Positions 1-8,167 of a stretch of 58,733 nt of DNA are shown here, piece by piece. Source of the stretch: JAGMES01 sp023128035 (GTDB taxonomy: Bacteria; Bacillota; Halanaerobiia; DY22613); NCBI GenBank assembly GCA_030627905.1, contig DAOVRZ010000023.1:1-58733 (forward strand), given 5' to 3'. Numbering within the stretch: position 1 is the stretch's first letter; each line of letters opens with the position of its first letter. Below the pieces are notes generated by a model. That model did no database searches, was not told the DNA's origin, and saw nothing but the letters and a program-made list of their open reading frames with translations. The position numbers and the translations under genes are program-made.

Positions 1-36
1 CGGGGGTCGCGGGTTCGAGTCCCGTCGTCTCCGCCA
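1..36 (+). tRNA. 3' part of a tRNA, probably tRNA-Asp (truncated by window edge)
   Basis: Only the variable loop, T arm, 3' acceptor strand and encoded CCA are present. The T stem gcggg/cccgt closes a ttcgagt loop, the acceptor 3' strand is cgtctcc, the discriminator is G, and CCA ends at 36. The variable loop plus T arm (ggggtcgcgggttcgagtcc) closely resembles bacterial tRNA-Asp, and G73 agrees. The anticodon lies outside the window, so the identity is inference. Confidence 0.8.
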
Positions 37-185
37 TTTAACGACATTTCAGAAGGCGCACCCCGCTTTTTCTATAGGTGGAAGTATAGGAACTACAATA
101 ATTTTAAAATTTTAGTGGGAGTTCAAATTTCATTCTGAAGTCGTTAAACTTAAGAAATAATAACGTAGTTATTATTTCGACTTAA
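37..185 (+). repeat. Family 1 structured repeat, copy 1
   Basis: The repeat starts directly at the tRNA CCA end. Outer stem: AACGAC (40-45) pairs with GTCGTT (140-145), and TTCAGAA (48-54) with TTCTGAA (133-139). A spacer CTTAAG-like segment then leads to a second hairpin at 154-178 (gaaataataac / gttattatttc). The interior (about 57-131) is the most diverged of the four copies. Relative to the other copies the stems differ by compensated base pairs. It may be a non-autonomous mobile element or a structured RNA; no ORF is present. Confidence 0.75.
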
Positions 186-207
186 AACTATCTATCTTTA
201 CAAATTT

Positions 208-292
<85 letters not shown>

Positions 293-296
293 TTAT

Positions 297-371
297 GCGA
301 AAGTAGCTCAGTGGTAGAGCATCACGTTGCCAACGTGAGGGTCGCGAGTTCAAATCTCGTCTTTCGCTCCA
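297..371 (+). tRNA. tRNA-Gly (GCC)
   Basis: The acceptor GCGAAAG (297-303) pairs with CTTTCGC (361-367), with discriminator T and encoded CCA to 371. The anticodon GCC is at 329-331 within a cacgt/acgtg stem. It is the last tRNA of the cluster and an intrinsic terminator follows 10 nt later. Confidence 0.97.
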
Positions 372-380
372 TTTGAGATT

Positions 381-412
381 AAGCAATCTGAATTTATCAG
401 ATTGCTTTTTTG
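381..412 (+). terminator. Rho-independent terminator of the tRNA cluster
   Basis: AGCAATCTG (382-390) pairs with CAGATTGCT (398-406) and a T run follows. It ends the tRNA transcript. The next 140 bases before the ABC permease show no clear feature apart from the AGGAGG ribosome site at 539-544. Confidence 0.9.
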
Positions 413-554
413 TTTTAAGTAAAATATTCCATATACCTTGCGATACGAAGTTTTAGTAAGAGCATTTAAAGGAATTATCACTTTCTTCTAGAATATTTAT
501 AGATGGTTCTTTAGAATGTATTTTAATAAAGTTCTTTAGGAGGAAAATTTTATA

Positions 555-1574
555 GTGATGGAAAAGCGTATGCAAAAAAGAAGTTTTTATTTTTGGATGA
601 TTATTTTAGTGTTGAGTATTGTGGGTTTGGGAATTGTGGCAACTGCTGTAGGCCCTGCGGGGATTTCACTTAAAGAATTGTGGAAAGTGATTATAAATTC
701 TGAAGGAACACGTCCTGTATATAGAACGATTCTTTTTAAAATACGATTACCACGGATAATTTTAAGTTTTCTTGTAGGCTCAGCTTTGGCGACATCTGGG
801 GTGATATTACAGGGATTAATTCAAAATCCGATGGCAGATCCATATATAGTTGGAACATCTGCAGGTGCTGGATTGGGTGTTACTTTAGCATTAGTTTTAA
901 ATCTAAATTTTACTTTTTTGGGATTGAATTCGGTTCCTTTGTTTGCATTTATCGGAGCTGTTATGACTGTTCTATTAGTCTATAATTTAGCTAGACAAGG
1001 CTCAAAGGTACCAGTTGTGCATTTTTTATTAGCGGGGATGGCTGTAGGATTTTTGCTAAGCGCGCTGACTTCTTTATTAATGATTTTAGGAATAAAAGAT
1101 TATTATAAAATTATTTATTGGATGTTAGGAAGTTTTGCAAAAAGCGGTTGGAAAGAAGTATATATTATATTGCCTTATTTAATGATTGGGATTTTAGTTT
1201 CTCTTTATTTGAGTAAAGATTTGAATTTACTTTTAGTAGGAGAAGAAGCAGCTTATAATATGGGTGTTAATATTGAAAGAGTAAAAAAGATTATTTTGAT
1301 TACTGCAGCTCTTTTGACTGCATCGGCAGTTTCAGTTAGTGGGGTTATAGGTTTTGTAGGTTTAATTATTCCTCATATAGTCAGATTGATGATAGGGCCA
1401 GATCATCGACGGTTAATCCCTGCAGCCAGTATTATTGGTGGAGGGTTTCTTTTGATAAGTGATACAATTGCTAGAACAGTTGCAGCTCCAACCGAGATTC
1501 CTGTGGGAATAATTACAGCACTTTTTGGTGGACCTTTTTTCTTATATCAATTACGTAAAAGTAGGAAAATCTGA
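555..1574 (+). CDS. FecCD/BtuC-type ABC transporter permease
   Basis: This is an integral membrane permease of the iron-siderophore/cobalamin/heme ABC importer family. It has 339 residues, normal for the family, with about nine to ten hydrophobic segments. Family-typical stretches are LPRIILSFLVGSALATSGVILQ near residue 64 (start given to its 20th residue only by position) and the coupling-helix region GVIGFVGLIIPHIVRL near 265. It uses GTG at 555 or ATG at 558, behind AGGAGG. The ATPase gene follows within 40 nt. No substrate-binding protein gene lies nearby, so the substrate (cobalamin, heme or Fe-siderophore) cannot be told; the binding protein may be encoded elsewhere. Confidence 0.9.
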   Translation: MMEKRMQKRSFYFWMIILVLSIVGLGIVATAVGPAGISLKELWKVIINSEGTRPVYRTILFKIRLPRIILSFLVGSALATSGVILQGLIQNPMADPYIVGTSAGAGLGVTLALVLNLNFTFLGLNSVPLFAFIGAVMTVLLVYNLARQGSKVPVVHFLLAGMAVGFLLSALTSLLMILGIKDYYKIIYWMLGSFAKSGWKEVYIILPYLMIGILVSLYLSKDLNLLLVGEEAAYNMGVNIERVKKIILITAALLTASAVSVSGVIGFVGLIIPHIVRLMIGPDHRRLIPAASIIGGGFLLISDTIARTVAAPTEIPVGIITALFGGPFFLYQLRKSRKI

Positions 1575-1612
1575 TTTTGCGTGCTGATACACAAAAGCAG
1601 GATGGTGATATT

Positions 1613-2878
1613 ATGATAAAATGTGCTGATCTGACCTTTGGATATGGGTCTAGCTTAATTTTAAAAGGTATTAATTATAAGATATCTCAGGGAGATTTTG
1701 TAGGAATTATTGGACCAAATGGATCAGGTAAATCTACTCTTTTGAAACTTTTAAGTGGAGTATTTAAACCTAAAAGTGGGCAAATTTTTTTAGGTGAGGA
1801 TATACTTCACCAATTACATCCAAAAGAGTTAGCTTGTCAAATGGCAGTAGTACCTCAAAGTACTGAAATTTTGTATGATTTTTCTGCCTATGAGATAGTG
1901 ACAATGGGCCGTTACCCACATCAAGGAAGATTGAGTAAAGAAGGGAAGAAAGATCAAGAAATTGTTCGGCAGGTAATGGAACAGACTGGAATCTGGGATC
2001 TTCGAGAGCAAAGTGTGAATAGTTTGAGTGGTGGTGAGAGACAGCGTGTAATCATTGCCAGAGCTTTAGCTCAGGAACCTAAATTGATTCTTTTAGATGA
2101 GCCTACTTCAAGCTTGGATATTAATTTTCAGATCGAAATATTTGATCTTATGAAAGAATTAAATCAGATGGGGAAAACGATTATTGTGGTTTCTCATGAT
2201 TTAAATTTAGCTTCTCAATATTGTAAACGATTGGTTCTTCTTTCGAAAGGACAAATTTATGCTCAAGGAACGCCTGATGAAGTGATTACGGTTCAAAATA
2301 TCAGAAGTGTATATAATACGGAAGTGGTAGTATCTCGAAAAATTAGTGGTCGTCCTTATGTGACATTGGTTCCACGTAGAAAGCTTTCAGAGGTACGTGA
2401 TGACTTGCCAAATATTCATTTAGTCTGTGGTGGAGGGTCAGGACATAATATAATCAATTTACTTTTAGAAGAGGGATTTTGGATTAGTGGTGGTGTATTA
2501 AATCAGGGAGATTCAGATTGGCAACTTTTGCTGCAAAATGGCAGACCTGTGGTTGAAGAAAAACCTTTTTCTGCAATCTTACCTGAAACCTATGAAGAAC
2601 TACTTAAAATGATGGAGTTAGCTGATAAGATTATTGTTACTGACCTGCCCTTTGGTTTAGGGAATCTAGCGAATCTCCAAGCTGTATTAGAGATGTCTAA
2701 TAAGGGAAAGTCTGTATATTTATTGCAAGAGACAGAAATTACAGAAAGAGATTTTACTGGAGGGCAAGCTAAAGAAATATATGAAAGATTGGTTGCTTCA
2801 GGAGCAAAGATAGTAGATAGTGTGGAAAAATTAATGATTTTCTTGAAAGAACCAGAGAAAATACAAATTAAGAATTAA
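1613..2878 (+). CDS. ABC importer ATPase with an extra C-terminal domain (cobalamin/Fe-siderophore type)
   Basis: The N-terminal ~240 residues are a complete ABC ATPase: Walker A GPNGSGKST, signature LSGGERQR, Walker B LILLDEPTS and the H-loop VVSHD. A further ~170 residues begin near IHLVCGGGSGHN and contain a glycine-rich loop and a GPxG-like LPFGLGN segment; such tails occur on some cobalamin-type ATPases, and the function is not known to me. A TTG at 1577 would add 12 residues, but ATG 1613 is preceded by a ggatggtg ribosome site and starts MIKCADLTFGYG, a normal family start. It is paired with the permease upstream. Confidence 0.85.
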   Translation: MIKCADLTFGYGSSLILKGINYKISQGDFVGIIGPNGSGKSTLLKLLSGVFKPKSGQIFLGEDILHQLHPKELACQMAVVPQSTEILYDFSAYEIVTMGRYPHQGRLSKEGKKDQEIVRQVMEQTGIWDLREQSVNSLSGGERQRVIIARALAQEPKLILLDEPTSSLDINFQIEIFDLMKELNQMGKTIIVVSHDLNLASQYCKRLVLLSKGQIYAQGTPDEVITVQNIRSVYNTEVVVSRKISGRPYVTLVPRRKLSEVRDDLPNIHLVCGGGSGHNIINLLLEEGFWISGGVLNQGDSDWQLLLQNGRPVVEEKPFSAILPETYEELLKMMELADKIIVTDLPFGLGNLANLQAVLEMSNKGKSVYLLQETEITERDFTGGQAKEIYERLVASGAKIVDSVEKLMIFLKEPEKIQIKN

Positions 2879-2925
2879 GAATTAAGAGTTAAGAGATAAT
2901 AGTTAGAAGTTAGAATTGTGTAGTT
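2871..2925 (+). repeat. Degenerate short tandem repeat (TTAAGA-type) downstream of the ABC operon
   Basis: Iterations of aattaaga, agttaaga and agttagaa run from the ATPase stop codon into the selB leader. A shorter similar tract, aattaagagttaagaatta, lies at about 9188-9207 after the molybdopterin-binding gene. These are low-complexity direct repeats with no obvious fold. Confidence 0.5.
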
Positions 2926-2994
2926 TATGCATATTTTGAGCATGCTACAGATGAATCCTTATAGAAATATTAGGGAGCTTAAGGAGTGGTAATT

Positions 2995-4887
2995 GTGCGT
3001 CCAGTAATCATTGGTACAGCAGGGCATGTTGACCATGGTAAGACAACTTTAATTCGTGCTTTGACAGGAGTAGATACAGATCGTTTACAAGAAGAAAAAG
3101 ATAGACAACTGACCATTGATCTGGGTTTCGCTCCTTTTGATCTACCCAGTGGGCGTCGGGTTGGAGTAGTGGATGTACCTGGTCATGAAAAATTTATGGG
3201 TAATATGTTGGCAGGGATTGGAGGAATTGATTTAGTCTTATTAGTGATTGATGCTAATGAGGGTGTGATGCCTCAAACTCAAGAACATTTGGAGGTTCTT
3301 AAGCTATTAAAGATTAAACAAGCCTTGATTGTTTTAACGAAGATCGATACAGTTGATTCTGATTGGCTGGATTTAGTAGAAGAAGAGATCCGTGAACAAC
3401 TGGAGGGTACTCGTTTTGCTGAAGCTGAGATGGTTCGGGTATCTGCAATCAAGGGGATTGGTATCGATACACTAAAAGAAAAAATTGATGGAATCATTGA
3501 TACCCTTGATCCTAAGGATAGCTTGGCACCTCTTAGAATTCCTGTAGATCGTTCGTTTAAAATGAAAGGATTTGGTACGGTTATTACTGGAACATTGATG
3601 CAAGGAAAAGTTGATAAAGATCAACAGGTAGAGATTTTACCTAGTGGATTGATAAGCCGTGTGAGGAATATTGAAGTGCATAATGAGATGGTAGAAACAG
3701 CTTTTGCTGGACAACGGGTAGCCCTCAATCTTGTTGGGATTGAGAAAGAGGAGATTCCACGGGGAAGTGTTATTGTTCAAAAGGGATTTTTTCAACCAAC
3801 AGATCGTCTGGATGTAGAGATAGAATTGCTTCCTGATTTTCCTCATGTATTAAAACATGCAAGTAGAGTTCATTTTCATTTGGGAGCCAGTGAAACTTTA
3901 GCAAAGGTTTATTTAATAAAGAAAAAAGAATTATTACCTGGAGATAAATGTTTTGCCCAGTTAGAATTGGATGAAAAGGTTGTAGCTCATTATCAGGATT
4001 TATTTATTCTCCGGTTTTATTCTCCCGTACAGACTATGGGGGGAGGAAGAATATTGAATGTTAACCCTGGTTTGTATCGAAGATATCGCGAGAAGGAAAT
4101 GGCAGAATTAAAATTATTAGCAGGTGGAAGTAGTAAAGATTTAATATTACAAAGAATTATGCGTTATGGAATTATTTCCAGAGCAGAGTTGATGAAGGAG
4201 ACTAAACTGGCAGAAGAAAAGCTAAACAAGCTACTTAAAGAACTTATTGATGAAGAGATGATCTTTGAATTGAGTCCTGAATATATAATGGCATTTGCTA
4301 GTAAGCGAGATTGGCAAGAACGAGTTATTCAGACTTTGAATGAATTCCATGAAAAATATCATTTAAAGCCTGGAATTTCAAAAGCTGAACTCAAACAAGT
4401 ATTACCAGATGAACTGAGTGGTCAGAAGTATGATCTTTTTTTAGAATGTCTGATAAAAAATAAGGTAGTCTATTTTATTCAACATATGGTAGCTTGGGCT
4501 ACGTTTAAACCGAAACCGACAAAAGATGAGGAAAAAATATTGCAAAATATTAGGAATATTTTCCTTGAAAAAAGTGTAGAGGCACCGACAGTTGAGAAGG
4601 TGGCCCAAAAGTTAAAACTATCAGAAGAGAAGATTATGGGTTTTATAGAGTATTTACAATATTTGAATGAGTTTATTCGGATAAGTGATGGTTATTATCT
4701 TTTAACATCTGTAGTAAATGAAATTCAGGAAAAATTAATAACGTTTCTTAAAGAAAAACATGAGATTAGCCTGGCAGAAGCGAGAGACTTATTAGGGTCT
4801 AGTCGAAAATATACTGTACCTGTTATGGAGTATTTTGATGAGAAGAATGTAACTCGTAGAAAAGAGAATGTACGTATTATGGCTTAG
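2995..4887 (+). CDS. selB: Selenocysteine-specific elongation factor SelB
   Basis: This GTPase delivers Sec-tRNA(Sec) to UGA codons marked by a SECIS element. G motifs are visible: GHVDHGKTT near residue 10, DVPGHEKF near 60 and TKID near 115. EF-Tu-like domains 2 and 3 follow, then about 270 residues of C-terminal winged-helix repeats (SRAEL..., SKAEL..., ...AEARDLLG) that bind SECIS RNA. The total of ~630 residues matches SelB. GTG 2995 is preferred because AAGGAG at 2981-2986 is then 8 nt away; the upstream GTG at 2986 overlaps that site. selA, selC and selD are not in the window. The downstream Se-Mo hydroxylase genes fit a selenium theme. Confidence 0.95.
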   Translation: MRPVIIGTAGHVDHGKTTLIRALTGVDTDRLQEEKDRQLTIDLGFAPFDLPSGRRVGVVDVPGHEKFMGNMLAGIGGIDLVLLVIDANEGVMPQTQEHLEVLKLLKIKQALIVLTKIDTVDSDWLDLVEEEIREQLEGTRFAEAEMVRVSAIKGIGIDTLKEKIDGIIDTLDPKDSLAPLRIPVDRSFKMKGFGTVITGTLMQGKVDKDQQVEILPSGLISRVRNIEVHNEMVETAFAGQRVALNLVGIEKEEIPRGSVIVQKGFFQPTDRLDVEIELLPDFPHVLKHASRVHFHLGASETLAKVYLIKKKELLPGDKCFAQLELDEKVVAHYQDLFILRFYSPVQTMGGGRILNVNPGLYRRYREKEMAELKLLAGGSSKDLILQRIMRYGIISRAELMKETKLAEEKLNKLLKELIDEEMIFELSPEYIMAFASKRDWQERVIQTLNEFHEKYHLKPGISKAELKQVLPDELSGQKYDLFLECLIKNKVVYFIQHMVAWATFKPKPTKDEEKILQNIRNIFLEKSVEAPTVEKVAQKLKLSEEKIMGFIEYLQYLNEFIRISDGYYLLTSVVNEIQEKLITFLKEKHEISLAEARDLLGSSRKYTVPVMEYFDEKNVTRRKENVRIMA

Positions 4888-4904
4888 TTTTGGAGGGAAA
4901 TTGA

Positions 4905-5675
4905 ATGAAAGCTTACAACATTGTAATTGATATGCTAAAAAATGGAGATAAGGGTGTACTGGTGACAATAATGGCAGGGACACCTTCTATCTTAGAAAAT
5001 ATTGAAAAGCATTTGATCTGGTTAAATGGAAGGTTAATTTTAGTGGATAAAAATGGTTGTAATACAGCTTTAGATTTAAATTCTACACTTTTTAGTTCAA
5101 TAAAAAATTTATCTGACCAGGTTTTGAAGACTAGAAAATTTCATCGGGAAAAGTTACAAATTGGTGAAGAGTGGGTTGATTTAATGCTAGAGCCTATTTT
5201 GCCTCGACCTAGGCTAATTGTTTTTGGATGTGGTTTCGTAGGTCAGGCTCTTGCACAGATGGTTCATTTAATAGAGTTACCGTTAACGGTGGTAGATGAT
5301 AGACCTCAATTTGCAAATTCGGATATTTTTCCAGAAGGAACCCGAGTTATCTGTGATGATTTTTCCCGGGCAATAGAAGAGATAGATGTACAGGAAACTG
5401 ACTTTGTGGTGATTGTTACCAGAGGTCATCAATATGATCGAATCTGCATGGAAAAGATGGTTGGAAAAACGTTAGCTTATATTGGCATGATCGGAAGTAA
5501 GCGACGGGTGCGTGGGCTTTTTGAGGAACTTGAAAAGTCTGGGGTTGATCCAGAATGGTTAGCTAATGTTCATTCTCCTATTGGTTTGAAGATCGGTGCA
5601 GAGACTCCTGCAGAGATAGGAGTAAGCATTTTAGCTGAGATTATTCAGGTATGGAGAAAGGGGGAACAATCATGA
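4905..5675 (+). CDS. XdhC/CoxI-family accessory protein with Rossmann domain
   Basis: XdhC-type proteins bind Mo cofactor and help insert it (with sulfuration) into molybdenum hydroxylases. The C-terminal half is the XdhC Rossmann domain: LIVFGCGFVGQALAQM near residue 104, then VVIVTRGHQYD and IGMIGSKRRVRGLFEE, and the ending SPIGLKIGAETPAEIGVSIL, which is diagnostic. The N-terminal ~95 residues are short and diverged. The gene begins 17 nt after selB behind TTTTGGAGGG, and its stop overlaps the next start by 4 nt (ATGA), so the two are probably translated together. Confidence 0.85.
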   Translation: MKAYNIVIDMLKNGDKGVLVTIMAGTPSILENIEKHLIWLNGRLILVDKNGCNTALDLNSTLFSSIKNLSDQVLKTRKFHREKLQIGEEWVDLMLEPILPRPRLIVFGCGFVGQALAQMVHLIELPLTVVDDRPQFANSDIFPEGTRVICDDFSRAIEEIDVQETDFVVIVTRGHQYDRICMEKMVGKTLAYIGMIGSKRRVRGLFEELEKSGVDPEWLANVHSPIGLKIGAETPAEIGVSILAEIIQVWRKGEQS

Positions 5676-5992
5676 ATTTGGAATTGATGGAGTCAATGAT
5701 GAAAGCATTGACAGAATTTCCTGTGATTGTCCTTGCTACGATTATTCAAAGTTGGGGATCAACACCACGGAAAGCTGGAGCAAAGATGATTATTTGCCCT
5801 GATGGAAAAACCTTTGGAACTATTGGGGGAGGTTGTGGTGAAGGAGAAGTAAAATCGAAAGCTAGAATTGTAATGGATACAGGTGTACCTGTAATTCACC
5901 AAGTTTCTATGGTTGGAGATGTAGCCGCTGATGATGGAATGGTTTGTGGAGGAAGAATGGAGGTTTATATTGAACCGATTTTCAATGAGTAA
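5672..5992 (+). CDS. Short XdhC N-terminal-domain protein
   Basis: About 106 residues correspond to the N-terminal XdhC_CoxI domain only: ATIIQSWGSTPRKAGAKMII, then GTIGGGCGEGEV and MVCGGRMEVYIEPI. ATG 5672 is chosen because aaaggggg precedes it at proper distance and it overlaps the previous stop; an upstream ATG (5651) lacks a ribosome site. With the preceding gene it supplies the two halves that form one XdhC protein in other bacteria, so a split-gene heterodimer is a reasonable inference. Confidence 0.82.
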   Translation: MNLELMESMMKALTEFPVIVLATIIQSWGSTPRKAGAKMIICPDGKTFGTIGGGCGEGEVKSKARIVMDTGVPVIHQVSMVGDVAADDGMVCGGRMEVYIEPIFNE

Positions 5993-6734
5993 AACATTAC
6001 ACTTATCAGAATATCCAGTAGTGACATTAATAGGTGCTGGCGGAAAGACTTCGACTATGTATGAACTGGCGCACCAAATGGGTTCTGAGAATAAAAAAGT
6101 GTTGATTACTACAACAACAAAAATTTATTATGTTCCAGATGATAAAGAACATTTTTTTTCTGATGAATTATATGAAAATTTATTTTATAAATTGCAGAAG
6201 CACGTTTATCCAGGTCATTTTCTTGTAGCTGGAATAGGAGTAAAAAGTGGTAAAGTTTTAGGGATAAAGCCTGAATGGGTGGATCGGCTTGCTGAGTCAA
6301 GATTATTTGATCTTATTCTTGTAGAAGGAGATGGTTCAGCACAGAAACCTTTAAAAGCTCCTACGAATCTTGAACCAGTGATTCCTTCATCAACCAGTTT
6401 AATATTACCTGTTATGGGTCTTGATGTAGTAGGCCAACCTTTACATGATCAGGTAGTTCATAGAGTAGAAAAACTTAAAGAAGTGACCAAATTGCAAAAT
6501 GGTGAAAAGATTAAATTTCATGATATATATCGAGTCTTTATTGATCCTTCTGGATATGATATTCTTAAATTAAAAGAAAAGTATCGGGTGGTGCCGATTA
6601 TTAATAAAGTTGACGATAAAGATTTAGAGTATATTGGAGGACAACTTGCGAAGTTATTTACGCAGGCTGGGATAGATCAAGTTCTTTTGACATCTCATCT
6701 AAAAACACCCATTTTACGGAGGGTTTATCAATGA
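5985..6734 (+). CDS. yqeC: Selenium cofactor biosynthesis protein YqeC
   Basis: YqeC is a P-loop protein that marks genomes with selenium-dependent molybdenum hydroxylases. A Walker-like loop LIGAGGKTSTMYELA sits near residue 17, followed by VLITTTTKIYYVP, LVEGDGSAQKPLKAP and VIPSSTSLILPVMGLD, all family signatures. ATG 5985 overlaps the previous gene by 8 nt and gives the usual short N-terminus; a start at 5931 would only add a shadow of the preceding frame. No good ribosome site lies next to the start, which suggests coupling to upstream translation. It overlaps mocA by 4 nt. Confidence 0.9.
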   Translation: MSKTLHLSEYPVVTLIGAGGKTSTMYELAHQMGSENKKVLITTTTKIYYVPDDKEHFFSDELYENLFYKLQKHVYPGHFLVAGIGVKSGKVLGIKPEWVDRLAESRLFDLILVEGDGSAQKPLKAPTNLEPVIPSSTSLILPVMGLDVVGQPLHDQVVHRVEKLKEVTKLQNGEKIKFHDIYRVFIDPSGYDILKLKEKYRVVPIINKVDDKDLEYIGGQLAKLFTQAGIDQVLLTSHLKTPILRRVYQ

Positions 6735-7375
6735 TTATGGGTATGGTATTAGCAGCAGGTGAGGCTAGGCGTATGGGCGCTGTAAAACAGTTATTGGATT
6801 GGCATGGGCAACCAATACTTCGAAGAGTGATTGGGCAAGTTCTGGCCAGTAATTTTGATCTAGTTACAGTGGTACTTGGAGCTTACAAAGATCAAATTAT
6901 CTCAGTGGTTGAAGATTTTGATGTAGAATGTATTTATAACCCTGATTATAAAAAAGGTCAGAGTACTTCTGTTGGTGTTGGATTGAAGAATTGCTCTGAT
7001 AAAATAGATGGAGTTGCCTTTATTTTAGGTGATCAGCCATTAATTCAAGTGGAAACTTATAATTATCTAATTAAAGCATTTAAATCAGAGATGCCTGGAA
7101 TTTTAGTTCCTACTTACGAGGGCCAGCGTGGTAACCCGATCTTTTTTCACAGGAGATTTTTTGATGACCTGCTCCAAGTAGAGGGTGACCGTGGAGGTCG
7201 AGAGATCATTCAGCAAAATAAAGACCAAGTGGTAAAGGTGGAAGTGAATGATCCAGGGATATTATTAGATATTGATAACAAGGAAGAGTATTTTAGATTA
7301 TTACAAAATCAACAAGAGGCAGGTGTAGATGATGAAAATACAAGAAATCAAAGTAGTAATTCGAGGCGGTGGTGA
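6731..7375 (+). CDS. mocA: Molybdenum cofactor cytidylyltransferase (MocA-type)
   Basis: MocA transfers CMP from CTP to Mo-molybdopterin, giving the cytosine dinucleotide cofactor used by many hydroxylases. The nucleotidyltransferase start MGMVLAAGEARRMGAVKQLL is classical (LAAGxxxRMG...K), with GDQPLI near residue 104 for the metal site and RGNPIFF further on. Length is 214 residues, normal. GGAGG lies 7 nt upstream and the start overlaps the yqeC stop. The last ~15 residues run into the yqeB start and look like a non-conserved tail. Confidence 0.9.
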   Translation: MIMGMVLAAGEARRMGAVKQLLDWHGQPILRRVIGQVLASNFDLVTVVLGAYKDQIISVVEDFDVECIYNPDYKKGQSTSVGVGLKNCSDKIDGVAFILGDQPLIQVETYNYLIKAFKSEMPGILVPTYEGQRGNPIFFHRRFFDDLLQVEGDRGGREIIQQNKDQVVKVEVNDPGILLDIDNKEEYFRLLQNQQEAGVDDENTRNQSSNSRRW

Positions 7376-8147
7376 TTTAGCTTCAGGAGTTGCTTACCGT
7401 TTATATCGTGCAGGATTTCCTATTATTATTACCGAATTGGCTAAACCTTTAGTGGTTCGGCGAACAGTTTCCTTTGCCGAAGCAGTTTACACTGATAAGA
7501 TGGAACTTGAAGGAATAACTGTTATTTGTGTCGATAATCCACATAAAGCGATTGAACTAGCTGAAAAGGGTGAAATGATTCCTGTATTGATTGATCCTGA
7601 TGCTAAAATTATTGATGACTGGAAACCTATGGTGGTAGTAGATGCATCATTAACGAAAAAAAATCTCTTGAAGACAAAGTTGGAAGATGCACCGATTGTG
7701 ATTGGACTTGGCCCTGGCTTTACAGCACAAAAAGAAGTTCACGCGATTGTAGAGACTAAACGTGGACATTTTCTAGGAAGAGTAATATATGAGGGCGAAG
7801 CGGCTGTTAACACTGGAATCCCTGGTATTGTCCAGGGAGTTGGACGTGAAAGGGTGATATATTCATCGCAAGAGGGAGAGTTTATCCCTAAACTTTCAAT
7901 CGGGGATATTGTAGAGAAAGATGAGATAGTTGGTTGGATAGAAGATACTCCGATTAAAGTGGAGATTAGTGGCTGTATTCGTGGTTTACTGGCTTCAGGG
8001 GTTAATGTGAAAGCAGGTGTGAAAGTGGGAGATGTTGATCCACGAAAAGATGCCAGTTATTGTTATACAATTTCTGATAAAGCACTGGCTATCGGTGGTG
8101 GAGTGATGGAAGCTGTATTTTCACTTTTAAAAACTATAGATGTGTAA
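7329..8147 (+). CDS. yqeB: Selenium-dependent molybdenum hydroxylase maturation protein YqeB (EF2563 family)
   Basis: YqeB is the second marker of the labile-selenium molybdenum hydroxylase system. The start VVIRGGGDLASGVAYRLYRAGF is a Rossmann-like glycine loop, followed by ITELAKPLVVRRTVSFAEAV, VIGLGPGFTAQKEVHAIVET and LGRVIYEGEA, all characteristic. 272 residues is the family length. The start (ATG 7329 or 7332) lies within the last 47 nt of mocA in another frame, an overlap that points to coupled translation. The selenium role is genome-correlation knowledge from the literature rather than visible here. Confidence 0.92.
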   Translation: MMKIQEIKVVIRGGGDLASGVAYRLYRAGFPIIITELAKPLVVRRTVSFAEAVYTDKMELEGITVICVDNPHKAIELAEKGEMIPVLIDPDAKIIDDWKPMVVVDASLTKKNLLKTKLEDAPIVIGLGPGFTAQKEVHAIVETKRGHFLGRVIYEGEAAVNTGIPGIVQGVGRERVIYSSQEGEFIPKLSIGDIVEKDEIVGWIEDTPIKVEISGCIRGLLASGVNVKAGVKVGDVDPRKDASYCYTISDKALAIGGGVMEAVFSLLKTIDV

Positions 8148-8167
8148 AATGATGGAGGTCAAGGATA

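Noticed and set aside
2871..2925. TTAAGA-type degenerate repeats before selB as a protein-binding array
   Set aside because: The units are irregular in length and sequence and resemble common low-complexity intergenic tracts; a similar tract at 9188 follows an unrelated gene.
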